A model generated the notes under the pieces. The model did no database searches, had not been told where the DNA came from, and worked only from the letters and a program-made list of their open reading frames with translations. This document shows, piece after piece, positions 17,144-26,456 of a stretch of 64,000 nucleotides of DNA (the stretch's first letter is position 1; every line of letters begins with the position of its first letter). The stretch covers positions 686,146-750,145 of the forward strand of contig JANRJQ010000010.1 in the NCBI GenBank assembly GCA_033763895.1. Reading direction: 5' to 3'. Made by a program: the position numbers and the translations under genes. This DNA comes from Chloroherpetonaceae bacterium (GTDB lineage Bacteria; Bacteroidota; Chlorobiia; Chlorobiales; Thermochlorobacteraceae).

Positions 17144-18301
17144 ATGTCCTTCAGAAAAATTAAGTGGTGGATTTATATCATCTTTTATTTATTCCTTTTC
17201 ATAGTAACGGCCTGCAACAATAAAAAAGCTACTGATGAAATTGTCATTGGGCTTGTGAGTAGCAGTACCGGAGAAGATAGTTACTATGGGCGATCGATTT
17301 CGGGGGGTGCGTTACTTGCCGTTGAAGAAATAAATTCAAAAGGGGGGATTCGTGGAAAAACAATTCGACTCGTTACTTATGACGACAGTTCTGATTACCG
17401 GGCAACATTATCAGCAGCAGAAGATTTAATCCTAACACATAACCCGATTGCGATCATAGGTGAAGTTGTCAGCAATCGAACATTTGCCCTTATTACTGTT
17501 GCAAATCGGCATCAAATTCCAATTTTAAGCCCAGCCGCCACAGGTTCTTCCTTGATTCAAAAAAGCAATTACTTTTATCGGTTCTCATTTTCGGACAGCG
17601 CTCAAGCAAAGGCACTCGTTGAGATGATGAAATCTTTTCAAGCACAAAGCGGGCAAGAAACGCCTTTAACAGTAACGGTCTTAAAGGATGTTCATAGTAA
17701 TTATTCGGTAGGTTTAACAGAATACTTTAGAAAAGAGTGTGAAGGAAATTTCAGAATCTTGGCTGAAATCGCTCTTGATGATACAGACTCCCCATTTAAG
17801 GAAGAGCTTGATTTGGTTTCCAAATTAAAACCGGATGTTATTTTCTTACCGCTTTATCATAAGGCTTCTAAGGAATTGATTGGTATGATTCGTGAACGCA
17901 AAATAAAATCGTTAATATTTTGCGGTGATGGCATTTTAGGTTCGCACTTATCAGACGAGGAAATACGCCGTTTTGAAGGTGTGGTCTTTTGCTCTCATCA
18001 TTTTGTCGAGGATTCGACAAAAGAACTAAAAGAGTTTTCAGAAAGGTATCGACTTTATAACCGCTCTGCGGCGGATGAACTAAGTACACTTACATACGAT
18101 GCGACAAATTTATTGATTTTAGCTCTCGAAGAATCAATGAAAAAGACTGATACACCAACAACCAAAGTTTTAATTGAAGAACTTAATCTGATTAATTCCT
18201 ATAAAGGTTTAACAGGCGAGCGAAAATTTTCTCAACGAGCCGGTCAATCTGAACCATTTCTTGTGCGTATTAAGTCTCAAAAATTAGAAAAGGTACAATA
18301 A
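17144..18301 (+). CDS. Periplasmic-binding lipoprotein, branched-chain amino acid (LivK-like) type
   Basis: Extracytoplasmic ligand receptor of the Peripla_BP_6 family. From the ATG at 17144 the signal is short and strongly hydrophobic and ends in lipobox VTAC; an ATG 42 bases upstream is possible but adds a charged leader. The mature part begins IVIGLVSSSTGEDSYYGRSI and continues with GGALLAVEEINSKGGIRGK and IAIIGEVVSNRTFAL, the classic fold-type I pattern in LivJ/LivK proteins. About 385 residues is normal. No Liv permease or ATPase genes are nearby; the next gene is an APC-type amino acid permease with its own regulatory region. It may serve an unlinked ABC importer or a sensing role. Confidence 0.82.
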   Translation: MSFRKIKWWIYIIFYLFLFIVTACNNKKATDEIVIGLVSSSTGEDSYYGRSISGGALLAVEEINSKGGIRGKTIRLVTYDDSSDYRATLSAAEDLILTHNPIAIIGEVVSNRTFALITVANRHQIPILSPAATGSSLIQKSNYFYRFSFSDSAQAKALVEMMKSFQAQSGQETPLTVTVLKDVHSNYSVGLTEYFRKECEGNFRILAEIALDDTDSPFKEELDLVSKLKPDVIFLPLYHKASKELIGMIRERKIKSLIFCGDGILGSHLSDEEIRRFEGVVFCSHHFVEDSTKELKEFSERYRLYNRSAADELSTLTYDATNLLILALEESMKKTDTPTTKVLIEELNLINSYKGLTGERKFSQRAGQSEPFLVRIKSQKLEKVQ

Positions 18302-18394
18302 TAAGAATCAGTAGAATTTTGTTTAGGTTTAGAAACTTTGCTATAAAGCAAACTTTGATTGTAGGAAGCAAAACAAAAAATGCATAATCAAAGT

Positions 18395-18412
18395 CATGAA
18401 GTTAACTTCATG
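18395..18412. promoter_or_regulatory. Perfect 18-bp palindrome before the amino acid permease
   Basis: CATGAAGTTAACTTCATG is a perfect palindrome 47 bases upstream of the permease ATG and downstream of the binding-protein gene. Its size fits an operator for a dimeric helix-turn-helix regulator. The regulator is not known. Confidence 0.45.
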
Positions 18413-18459
18413 TACATTTAATAGTATTTCAAAAAACAACAAATCAAAAGGAATTCTGA

Positions 18460-19917
18460 ATGGCTAACTTTTTATTTAAGAGAAAATCTCTTGCAAGTTT
18501 AAGCAACGAAACCGTCGAAGGTGGGGAGAATTCTCTGAAACGTCAGCTTGGCGCTTGGAATCTGACTTCTTTAGGAATTGGTGCCATTATTGGTGCGGGC
18601 TTATTTTCTATCACAGGGTTTGCAGCTGGAGACCACGCCGGACCGGCAGTTACTATTTCGTTTGTTATCGCTGCGGTTGGATGTGCATTTGCAGGGCTTT
18701 GTTATGCAGAGTTTTCATCAATGATTCCCGTTGCAGGAAGTGCATATACATACTCTTATGCGACAATGGGTCAGATGATGGCGTGGATAATTGGTTGGGA
18801 TTTAGTTTTGGAATACGCTGTCGGGGCGGCGACAGTTGCAATAAGCTGGTCACGATATTTGGGGAAATTTTTAGAAAACTTAGGGCTTGGAATTTCACCA
18901 CAATTTTTTATGTCTCCTTTTGAACATGTTACAACTCCGGAGGGTGTTGTCATCAATGGGATTATAAATATTCCGGCTGTTATAATCGTCGTTTTGATTT
19001 CACTCTTATTGATTAAGGGAACGAAGGAATCAGCAACGGTGAATAATATCATTGTTGCAATTAAGGTAACGGTCGTTTTTGTTTTTATCGCTTTGGGTTT
19101 TGCTTATATCAATCCTGCAAATTACACACCGTATATCCCTGAAAATACAGGTGAATTTGGTTATTACGGTTGGAGTGGTATCGTGAGAGCAGCCGGTATC
19201 ATCTTTTTTGCCTATATCGGTTTTGATGCAGTATCAACAGCTGCTCAAGAGGCAAAGAATCCTCAGCGCGATATGCCAATTGGAATTCTTCTGTCACTTG
19301 CTATTTGCACTGTGCTTTACATTCTATTTGCTCATGTCATGACCGGGTTAGCAAACTACACTGAATTCAAAGGCTTTGACGGGATCGCACCGGTCGCTGT
19401 TGCAATTTCTCATACGCCATATGTTTGGCTCAAGCAAGGTATCATTTTTGCAATTCTTGCCGGATATTCTTCGGTTATTATGGTCATGTTGATGGGTCAA
19501 TCACGCGTGTTCTTTTCAATGTCTCGCGATAAACTTTTACCGGCTATTTTTTCTGATGTTCATCCTGTTTATAAAACACCGTGGAAATCGAATGCGCTTT
19601 TCTGTTTATTTGTAAGCTTGTTTGCGGCATTTGTGCCGGCCAAAGTTGTAGGTGAAATGACAAGCATTGGCACCCTTTTAGCGTTTGTGTTAGTTTGTAT
19701 CGGTATCATTGTATTAAGAAAAACCGATCCGGACGCGCCTCGTCCCTTTAAAACCCCATTGGTACCATTGGTTCCAATTCTTGGGGTGCTGGTTTGTTTT
19801 GGTATGATGGCTGGGCTCCCTTGGGATACTTGGCTTCGATTAATCATTTGGTTAGCCTTAGGAATGGCAATCTACTTTGGGTACAGTTATAAAAAAGCGA
19901 ATCAAGTCGAAGCTTAA
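18460..19917 (+). CDS. APC-superfamily amino acid permease (cationic amino acid transporter type)
   Basis: Inner-membrane secondary transporter of 485 residues with about 12 hydrophobic helices. The first helix LTSLGIGAIIGAGLFSITG holds the GAIIGAG substrate-binding turn. Then FAGLCYAEFSSMIPVAGSAYTY and IIFFAYIGFDAVSTAAQEAKNP are diagnostic of the CAT/YfnA-type branch of the APC family. Import of an amino acid with protons is the expected role; the exact substrate is not readable. A perfect palindrome upstream suggests its own regulation and a hairpin terminator follows. Confidence 0.9.
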   Translation: MANFLFKRKSLASLSNETVEGGENSLKRQLGAWNLTSLGIGAIIGAGLFSITGFAAGDHAGPAVTISFVIAAVGCAFAGLCYAEFSSMIPVAGSAYTYSYATMGQMMAWIIGWDLVLEYAVGAATVAISWSRYLGKFLENLGLGISPQFFMSPFEHVTTPEGVVINGIINIPAVIIVVLISLLLIKGTKESATVNNIIVAIKVTVVFVFIALGFAYINPANYTPYIPENTGEFGYYGWSGIVRAAGIIFFAYIGFDAVSTAAQEAKNPQRDMPIGILLSLAICTVLYILFAHVMTGLANYTEFKGFDGIAPVAVAISHTPYVWLKQGIIFAILAGYSSVIMVMLMGQSRVFFSMSRDKLLPAIFSDVHPVYKTPWKSNALFCLFVSLFAAFVPAKVVGEMTSIGTLLAFVLVCIGIIVLRKTDPDAPRPFKTPLVPLVPILGVLVCFGMMAGLPWDTWLRLIIWLALGMAIYFGYSYKKANQVEA

Positions 19918-19931
19918 CAATCGGTTGGCAC

Positions 19932-19959
19932 AAGGGCGAGTTTGACTCGCCCTTTTTAT
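19932..19959 (+). terminator. Terminator after amino acid permease
   Basis: Stem AAGGGCGAGT / ACTCGCCCTT with a TTG loop, followed by T-rich sequence, 15 bases after the permease stop. Confidence 0.85.
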
Positions 19960-19996
19960 TTATTAATGCGTTCTTACTAAGCGAAATAATTTAAGA

Positions 19997-20515
19997 ATGG
20001 AAAATATGTATTCCCCTTGGCGCTCAAGCTACATTGATTCATTTAAGGAGCCAAACAAGAGCTTGTCTAAATCGGGCACACCGGGTAAATCTATTTTTGC
20101 AGATATTAAGCCTGAAGAAGATGAGGAACGTTGGGTCGTTTATCGAGGAAACTTCTCATTTATAATCATGAATCTTTACCCGTATAACGCCGGACACTTA
20201 ATGGTTATTCCTTACAAACAGACCCCAACGCTTTATGAACTGAATGATTCTGAGAAACTTGAGGTCATGAAATTGATTGAAGTTTCAATGAAAGCCCTTG
20301 AAATTGTATTGAAACCGCACGGATTCAATGTCGGGTTGAATCTTGGGCAGGTGGCTGGGGGAAGTGTTTCGGAACATCTTCATTTTCATATCGTTCCGCG
20401 ATGGGGAGGCGATACGAATTTTATGCCAGTGATTGCAGAAACCAAAGTGATTTCAACCGAGATGAAATCGATGTACTACAAACTTCGGGACACCTGCAAA
20501 GAACTTGCGAAATGA
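19997..20515 (+). CDS. HIT-family nucleotide hydrolase/phosphorylase
   Basis: A 172-residue histidine-triad protein of the Ap4A-hydrolase/phosphorylase type. The triad is HLHFHIVPRWGGD in the C-terminal half, and the substrate-pocket segment FSFIIMNLYPYNAGHLMVIPY precedes it. The N-terminal 35 residues are an extension rich in Ser, Lys and Pro before the core. Such proteins remove signalling or toxic dinucleotides such as Ap4A. It is a single gene between terminators. Confidence 0.88.
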   Translation: MENMYSPWRSSYIDSFKEPNKSLSKSGTPGKSIFADIKPEEDEERWVVYRGNFSFIIMNLYPYNAGHLMVIPYKQTPTLYELNDSEKLEVMKLIEVSMKALEIVLKPHGFNVGLNLGQVAGGSVSEHLHFHIVPRWGGDTNFMPVIAETKVISTEMKSMYYKLRDTCKELAK

Positions 20516-20543
20516 AAAACGCCGGTATCCGGCGTTTTTTTTT
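20516..20543 (+). terminator. Terminator after HIT gene
   Basis: Stem AACGCCGG / CCGGCGTT with a TAT loop and a run of nine T, directly after the stop codon. It also separates the gene from the convergent SDR gene. Confidence 0.88.
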
Positions 20544-20568
20544 GAGTCGTTTTCCTGAATCGAATCAA

Positions 20569-21396
20569 TTACCAAGCAGTCCAACCGCCATCCACTACCA
20601 AATTAGAACCGGTCATATACGAAGATGCATCAGAAGCAAGAAATACGATGGCCCCTTTGTAATCGGTATTTTCAGCCATTCTTCCTAAAGGTGTTTTAGC
20701 GGAATAATTTTTCAAAAAATACTCATCTTGAGAATTTTCAACCCCGCCGGGGCTTAAGGAATTGGCTCTCACCCCTTTTTCTCCCCAATAAGTTGCTAGA
20801 AAACGTGTCATCGAGATTACGGCGCCTTTCGTTGCTGGGTAAGCAATGGATTTCCAAAACGTTTGACTTCCATCAGGCTTTTTGTAAATCGATTGGTCAG
20901 GCGCAACAATACCATAAGTAGAGGCTACATTAATAATACTTCCTTTACCTTGTTTTGCCATCTGTGTTCCGATAATCTGAGCACAAATAAAAACGCCGGT
21001 TACATTGACATCAATTGATTTTTGCCAAAGATCTAATGGGTAATTTTCAAATTTTGAAAGATCGGCTGCTGCGGTTGGGTTTTCGAACATATCATTGATG
21101 GCGGCATTATTGACAAGAATATCGATATGCCCAAACTGAGACAGCGCAGCGTCACGAAGTTTTTCAATGGAGTCTTTCGAGGTAATATTTGCTCCAAAAC
21201 CAAGGGAGGGAGCATAACTTTTGGAAAGTTCGTTCGCGAATTCAACGCACTTTTCGTGATTGATGTCTGTCACGACAACTGAGGCACCGGCCTCTGCTAA
21301 AGCCAAACAGTGTTGCTTTCCAAGTAGGCCTAAAGCGCCTGTCACGATAGCAACTTTGTCTTGCAAAGAGAAGAGTGTATTTACCTTTATCGACAT
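20569..21396 (-). CDS. Short-chain dehydrogenase/reductase (classical SDR)
   Basis: NAD(P)-dependent oxidoreductase of 275 residues. The cofactor motif is TGALGLLG (TGxxxGxG; about residues 18-25), an Asp after strand 2 (VVTDIN) favours NAD, NNAA follows, the catalytic Ser is in INVAST and the YxxxK pair is YPATK. The C-terminal ASSYMTGSNLVVDGGWTA is typical. An insertion between Ser and Tyr (about 20 residues) is longer than usual. It follows the extended-SDR gene by 19 bases and may act in the same sugar or lipid pathway. Substrate unknown. Confidence 0.86.
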   Translation of the reverse strand: MSIKVNTLFSLQDKVAIVTGALGLLGKQHCLALAEAGASVVVTDINHEKCVEFANELSKSYAPSLGFGANITSKDSIEKLRDAALSQFGHIDILVNNAAINDMFENPTAAADLSKFENYPLDLWQKSIDVNVTGVFICAQIIGTQMAKQGKGSIINVASTYGIVAPDQSIYKKPDGSQTFWKSIAYPATKGAVISMTRFLATYWGEKGVRANSLSPGGVENSQDEYFLKNYSAKTPLGRMAENTDYKGAIVFLASDASSYMTGSNLVVDGGWTAW

Positions 21397-21415
21397 AATA
21401 ATTATTTGAGAAGCG

Positions 21416-22408
21416 TTACAACCAACCTTTTTCTTTATACCAATTTACGGTTTTGATAAACCCCTTTTCAAGGGAGGTTTTGGGAATAAAGCCAAAATCG
21501 CGTTTGGCTTTGACTGTTGAAAAAGTCCAAAATCGTTGAGCGCCATCTCGTGCCCGGTCACGATTGAGAATCGATATTTTCCCTTGCCAACGATTGAAAT
21601 CTTCAACGACAGCGGCAACACCGTAGCTAACAACATCGGGGAGAGGAAGTGAGATTGTGAATGATTTTCCAAGTACTTTCTTTGCAGTTTCTCCAACTTC
21701 GCGCCAAGAATGTGCGTCTCCGGAAAGAAAATATATCTCACCACTGGTTTTTGAAGACTCAGCTGCAGCGACAATTCCTTCAATCAAATCTTCGACATAG
21801 AGATAGTCATATTTCTTTTCAACCCCGACACCAAAAATCGGCACAAACCCGGCCTTAACGGTTTTGAAATGCTCAAGTAAATCTTTATCGCGTGGGCCGT
21901 ATATAATCGATGGGCGTAATACGGTAATCGGGAGTTCTTTCATCATTTTGATGCAGGCAATTTCTGCATCACGTTTACTTTTTCCATAGAGTGTTACGGG
22001 AAAGCACTCGGCCGTTTCATCGATGGGTCTTTCCGCAGACGACGACGGCCCGGCAGCAGCGCCTGAAGAAATATGGATGAACTTTTTCAAATTCTTGCCC
22101 GAGTTTTTGGCTGCTTTCAGGAGATTTTCGGTTGCAATTACATTGCCTTTATGATACTCCGCTGCGGATAATGCTTTAGTCACGCCTGCGACATGAAAAA
22201 TGTAATGCGCGTCTTCGACAGCTGCTTCAAGTGAGGAGAGATCGTCGTAGTCGGCCTTGACAAACTCCATACTGGTACCCATCAAATTCTCTTTTGAACT
22301 GACAGATCGAATCAGTGCTTTAACCTTAAATCGTTTTGCAAGTAATGCTTCAGCAAGCCAGCTTCCAATGAAACCTGTTGCGCCTGTAATCAATGCTGTT
22401 GTTGGCAT
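21416..22408 (-). CDS. NAD-dependent epimerase/dehydratase family protein (extended SDR)
   Basis: A 330-residue extended SDR. The Rossmann motif is ITGATGFIGSWLAEAL (GxxGxxG; residues 7-22), strand VFHVAG-like IFHVAGVTKAL follows, and the active pair is YGKSK. RPSIIYGPRD is the usual substrate-domain motif. It resembles dihydroflavonol-reductase/3-beta-HSD-like enzymes acting on sugars, isoprenoids or steroids. It is the first gene of a two-gene unit with the classical SDR. Confidence 0.86.
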   Translation of the reverse strand: MPTTALITGATGFIGSWLAEALLAKRFKVKALIRSVSSKENLMGTSMEFVKADYDDLSSLEAAVEDAHYIFHVAGVTKALSAAEYHKGNVIATENLLKAAKNSGKNLKKFIHISSGAAAGPSSSAERPIDETAECFPVTLYGKSKRDAEIACIKMMKELPITVLRPSIIYGPRDKDLLEHFKTVKAGFVPIFGVGVEKKYDYLYVEDLIEGIVAAAESSKTSGEIYFLSGDAHSWREVGETAKKVLGKSFTISLPLPDVVSYGVAAVVEDFNRWQGKISILNRDRARDGAQRFWTFSTVKAKRDFGFIPKTSLEKGFIKTVNWYKEKGWL

Positions 22409-22434
22409 TCAGATATTAAGTTTGTGTGTATGGG

Positions 22435-23238
22435 TTAAATTGATTCGGCTAAGGGAGATTCTACTAAAGCTGAATGTTCTTGATAGAGCACTTCATGATT
22501 TTTTGCTTTTCGAATTTCCATAGATTTACCATTAAATACGGCATAGGTAGGCATTCCACCAATCCAAGTTCCGCAATTCACATAAAATCCGTTACAGGTG
22601 TGAAGCGGATGAAGTTTGACAATATGCCGATGACCGCAAATAAAATAATCGAGTGGCTCTGTTGCCCCGATTTCATTGGCAAAAACAATTAATCGTTCTT
22701 TTTCTCCCTCATCTTTGGGTGAGTAAGTATGTTTACGGGAGAGTTTTGAAAGGTAAGCCATTAATCCTACCCCTAAATTTGGGTGAAGCCCTCGGTACCA
22801 CCAAAGATTAAAGTTATTTCGAACCAATGTTCGAAAAATTTTATAACCTAAATCGCCTTTTCCAACACCATCACCGTGGACGATATAAAAATTTTTCCCG
22901 TCAATAACTTCGCGAATTGCGCCGTAGTGTGTATCTACACCAAGTTCATCTTTGAAATAAGAGCCTAAATAGAAATCGTGATTACCTGCTAAGTAATCAA
23001 CCTTGATTCCTGCATTAACCAAGTCAATCAAGCCATTAAAAAAGCGGGTATGACCTTTAGGTACAGCATGCTTGTATTCCATCCAATAATCCAAAATATC
23101 GCCAACCATAAATAAACGGGAGCCTTCACGCTTGATTTCATCAAAAAGCGAAAGCATCGTTTCTATTTTGACATCTTCTATCGGTTTTTCCTGTAAGCCG
23201 AAGTGGACATCGCTGAAGAAGTAAGTCTTTTTGAACAT
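22435..23238 (-). CDS. lpxH: UDP-2,3-diacylglucosamine diphosphatase-like metallophosphatase (LpxH-like)
   Basis: Calcineurin-like phosphoesterase of 267 residues. Metal-ligand motifs run in order: FFSDVHFGL near the N terminus, MVGDILDYW, AGNHDFYLG, IVHGDGVGKGD and CGHRHIVKLHP. This set and the SDVHxG start place it in the LpxH/YbbF group, which releases UMP from UDP-diacylglucosamine in lipid A synthesis. The ATG at 23238 is chosen because the longer frame starts without any family similarity and crosses the promoter region shared with ruvB. Other lpx genes are not nearby, so the symbol is tentative. Confidence 0.75.
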   Translation of the reverse strand: MFKKTYFFSDVHFGLQEKPIEDVKIETMLSLFDEIKREGSRLFMVGDILDYWMEYKHAVPKGHTRFFNGLIDLVNAGIKVDYLAGNHDFYLGSYFKDELGVDTHYGAIREVIDGKNFYIVHGDGVGKGDLGYKIFRTLVRNNFNLWWYRGLHPNLGVGLMAYLSKLSRKHTYSPKDEGEKERLIVFANEIGATEPLDYFICGHRHIVKLHPLHTCNGFYVNCGTWIGGMPTYAVFNGKSMEIRKAKNHEVLYQEHSALVESPLAESI

Positions 23239-23432
23239 TAAAAGGAAGGATGAAAATTCAGCGGTAAAGATACGCTTTTTATTGAAATTGAGTGTTAGTG
23301 AATCCAAAAGCAACGGCTTTATCAAGATTAGGCTTGAACTTCAAAGAACGGGATCTGATTTTGTTTTCAATTAAAATTGCCTTTAACATCAATTTTGAAT
23401 TCTTACATTTAGCCATTCTAAATCAAAGGGGA

Positions 23433-24464
23433 ATGAGAAACGAAAATTTGAACGATAATAAAAAGGGAAACGAAGTCCAGTTTGAAGAAAATCTTCGACC
23501 ACTCCGATTTGAAGACTTTACAGGACAAAAAAAGATTGTTGATAATCTGAAAGTATTTATTTCTGCTGCAAAATCTCGAGGAGAGGCTTTAGATCACGTG
23601 TTGCTTTCAGGCCCTCCCGGATTGGGCAAAACAACGCTTTCAAAAATCATCGCTTCAGAAATGGGTGTGGGGATTACAACTTCCTCCGGGCCGGTGCTTG
23701 ATAAACCCGGTGATTTAGCCGGTTTGCTTACAAATCTTCAGCCATCTGATGTTTTATTCATTGATGAAATTCATCGTTTGAATCCTGTTGTTGAAGAATA
23801 TCTCTATTCTGCTATGGAGGATTTCAAGCTTGATATTATGATCGATAGTGGCCCTTCGGCAAGAAGCATTCAAATCAAGATTCCACCATTCACCTTGGTG
23901 GGAGCAACAACTCGCGCGGGGCTTTTAACCGCACCATTGAGAGCGCGCTTTGGGATTGCTTCACGGCTTGATTACTATACCGCGGAACTCTTGGAAAAAA
24001 TTGTGGTGAGATCGGCAAAAATTTTAGGAGTTGGAATTGAAACGGATAGCGCATTTGAAATCGCACGGCGTTCACGTGGAACACCCCGAATTGCGAATCG
24101 TCTTTTACGCAGGGCTCGCGATTTTGCACAAGTAGAGGGAGGAAATGAAGTCACTCTGAACATAGCCCGAACAGCACTTTTAGCCTTGGAGATTGATGAA
24201 TACGGGTTGGATGAAATGGATAAACGAATCATGATGGCTTTAATGGAAAAATTTGGAGGTGGCCCAGCGGGACTTTCGACACTCTCGATTGCTGTCGGGG
24301 AAGAACAAGAAACGGTTGAAGAAGTTTATGAACCTTACCTCATTCAAGAAGGTTACCTGATGCGAACCCCCCGAGGAAGAATTGCCACAGAACTGGCGTT
24401 TCAACGGTTCGGAATTTCAAGACCAAACCAATCGAACGGGCTCTTTGACGTCAGTATATCTTAA
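23433..24464 (+). CDS. ruvB: Holliday junction branch migration ATPase RuvB
   Basis: AAA+ motor that drives RuvA-bound Holliday junctions. The 343-residue form starts at 23433, where AAAGGGG gives a good ribosome site; the longer open frame is rejected as it has no family similarity. Signature segments: [14 protein letters not shown] (residues 21-34), Walker [10 protein letters not shown] (60-68), Walker [10 protein letters not shown], sensor/arginine region [30 protein letters not shown] and the C-terminal winged-helix with RTPRGR. ruvA and ruvC are not adjacent. Confidence 0.97.
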   Translation: MRNENLNDNKKGNEVQFEENLRPLRFEDFTGQKKIVDNLKVFISAAKSRGEALDHVLLSGPPGLGKTTLSKIIASEMGVGITTSSGPVLDKPGDLAGLLTNLQPSDVLFIDEIHRLNPVVEEYLYSAMEDFKLDIMIDSGPSARSIQIKIPPFTLVGATTRAGLLTAPLRARFGIASRLDYYTAELLEKIVVRSAKILGVGIETDSAFEIARRSRGTPRIANRLLRRARDFAQVEGGNEVTLNIARTALLALEIDEYGLDEMDKRIMMALMEKFGGGPAGLSTLSIAVGEEQETVEEVYEPYLIQEGYLMRTPRGRIATELAFQRFGISRPNQSNGLFDVSIS

Positions 24465-24621
24465 CGCTAGAATTATTTGTTCTTCCGATTTTCATCGTGT
24501 AGGGAACGAAATAAAGCGTTTCAAAAATTAGCGAATTCGACGAAAACCCTTGTAAATATTGGGAAATTCATTAGCTTTTTGCCTCAGTTTACATTTAAGA
24601 CAATAAACAAGACAACGAGAA

Positions 24622-26427
24622 ATGCCGATTCATTATCTAAATGGACGACGATTGAAAAATGCCATTATTGCCGGTGCAGAGTCAGTCATAACACGGGCGG
24701 AATATCTTAATAAAATCAACGTGTTCCCCGTAGCCGACGGCGATACCGGCACAAATATGGCATTGACATTGAAATCCGTTGCGGAAGGGCTTTATGAATG
24801 CGACGATTCAACCGTTGGCACCGTTGTTACCTGCGCTGCCGATGCCGCGCTTGTTGGATCTCGAGGAAATAGCGGGTCGATTCTTGCTCAATTTTATCAA
24901 GGACTCTCTGAAGGACTTTCCGGTAAAGAACGCATTTCTACAAAAGACTTTGGAGAAGCCATCATGCTCTCAAAGCAACTTGCCTATGAATCGATGATTG
25001 ATCCAAAAGAAGGAACAATTTTAACCGTGATTCGGGATTGGTCTCATAGTGTTCATTCATTAGGAAAAAATCAAGCCTGCTTTCGAGAAGTAATGCATCA
25101 CTCCGTTGAAGAAGCGAAGAGAGCCTTAGCCCGCACGCCCGATCAGCTCACGGTCAATGGTGTGGCCATTTTGAAGAAAGCGGGGGTTGTTGATAGTGGT
25201 GCGCAAGGCTTTGTGGATATGGTTGAAGGCGTCGTGAATTTTATGAATAAGGGTAGTATGAAAGATTTCTTCAAGCGGAAATTTTTTGCAGTAAGCAGTG
25301 AAGAAGGTGCCTCTGTTGATACAAATTCCGAAGCCATTACTTTTCAATTTTGCACTGAGTTTGTGCTTGAAAACGGCTCCTCATTTGATAAAAAGAAATT
25401 GCGCAAAGAACTGCTCGACTTCGGCGATTCCCTCATTATCGGCGGTTCTTCAACCAAGACTAAAGTTCATATTCATACCAATGAGCCTCAATCGGTATTC
25501 ACAATGGCGGGGAAGTATGGAACGGTTGTGAAAACGAAGTATGAGGATATGAAAGCGCAGCATGAAGCCGCCTTTGGTAAAAAGAAAATCGGGATTGTAA
25601 CCGACTCCACCTGCGATCTCTCCGATGAATTCCTCGAAAAGCACGATGTGCGTATGGTTCCGCTTCAAGTCAGATTTGGCACTGAAGAATACCTTGACCG
25701 TGTTACCATTAATTCCGATGAATTTTATGCAAAGCTGAAGGCAGCGAAAGAACTACCGAAATCCTCTCAGCCATCAACAGCCAATTTCAAGCAGGTGTAT
25801 GAAGATGCGCTTCGCCAATATGAAAGCCTCTTGGTGGTTTCGGTGTCTTCGGGTGTTTCGGGCACTTATCAAAATGCGCGCACCACCAGCAAATTTTTCA
25901 AGGATAAGAAATTTGCGATTGTGGATTCAAAGGGCGCTTCGATGATGCTTGGCTTTTTGGTCCGCGAAGCCGTGGCGCTTCGTGATGAAGGCGCACCGAT
26001 TGAGGCCATTGAAAAAAGACTTCATGAGCTATCGAAAAAGATAAAAGCATTTTTGGCTCTTGAAACGATTGATAATTTGGTGCGTGGCGGAAGGCTAAGC
26101 AAATCGCGTGGGCTGATTGCAAAGCTTCTCAAAATCAATCCGGTTCTGACATTTGATTCACACGGGAAGGTTGTTCAGCTTGCGAAGGGAATTGGCAACC
26201 GTGGTGCATTAGATAAGGCCGTTGAACTTGCCCTCAGCGAAATTGAAGGGAAGAAGTATGCGAAGGTGTCTATTGTTTATAGCGATAACCGCGAGCGCGC
26301 CGAATACGCCAAAGAGAAAATGAAAGCCGCTCGCCCGGATGTTGAACCTGAATTGACCGTCATTTCACCCGTTTTGGGAACCTACGGCGGCTCGGGAACA
26401 GTGGTGATTATCACTTGCTCGGAGTAG
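24622..26427 (+). CDS. DAK2/DegV fusion protein (fatty acid kinase FakA-FakB-like)
   Basis: A 601-residue single-chain version of two proteins that are separate in Firmicutes. Residues 1-200 are a DAK2 (DhaL) kinase domain with the Mg/ATP motif VADGDTGTNM (D39, D41, N45) and GSRGNSGS. Residues about 240-315 match the FakA middle domain (FQFCTEFVL, KVHIHTNEPQ). Residues 321-601 are a DegV/FakB lipid-binding domain: IVTDSTCDL, SSQPST, VSSGVSGTYQNA. In the Fak system FakB presents a fatty acid whose carboxylate is phosphorylated by FakA. The fusion suggests an intramolecular acyl-phosphate route, inferred from the architecture. Confidence 0.88.
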   Translation: MPIHYLNGRRLKNAIIAGAESVITRAEYLNKINVFPVADGDTGTNMALTLKSVAEGLYECDDSTVGTVVTCAADAALVGSRGNSGSILAQFYQGLSEGLSGKERISTKDFGEAIMLSKQLAYESMIDPKEGTILTVIRDWSHSVHSLGKNQACFREVMHHSVEEAKRALARTPDQLTVNGVAILKKAGVVDSGAQGFVDMVEGVVNFMNKGSMKDFFKRKFFAVSSEEGASVDTNSEAITFQFCTEFVLENGSSFDKKKLRKELLDFGDSLIIGGSSTKTKVHIHTNEPQSVFTMAGKYGTVVKTKYEDMKAQHEAAFGKKKIGIVTDSTCDLSDEFLEKHDVRMVPLQVRFGTEEYLDRVTINSDEFYAKLKAAKELPKSSQPSTANFKQVYEDALRQYESLLVVSVSSGVSGTYQNARTTSKFFKDKKFAIVDSKGASMMLGFLVREAVALRDEGAPIEAIEKRLHELSKKIKAFLALETIDNLVRGGRLSKSRGLIAKLLKINPVLTFDSHGKVVQLAKGIGNRGALDKAVELALSEIEGKKYAKVSIVYSDNRERAEYAKEKMKAARPDVEPELTVISPVLGTYGGSGTVVIITCSE

Positions 26428-26456
26428 GGTTTTGATTAATACATAATCTTTGAAAT

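Noticed and set aside
18555-18923. 122-codon open frame inside the amino acid permease
   Set aside because: Out of frame within a clear transporter gene; composition is Cys/Trp-rich as expected for a shifted frame.
23292-23432. Longer ruvB start
   Set aside because: No family similarity before MRNENL; the ATG at 23433 has a good ribosome site and overlapping lpxH promoter would be lost.
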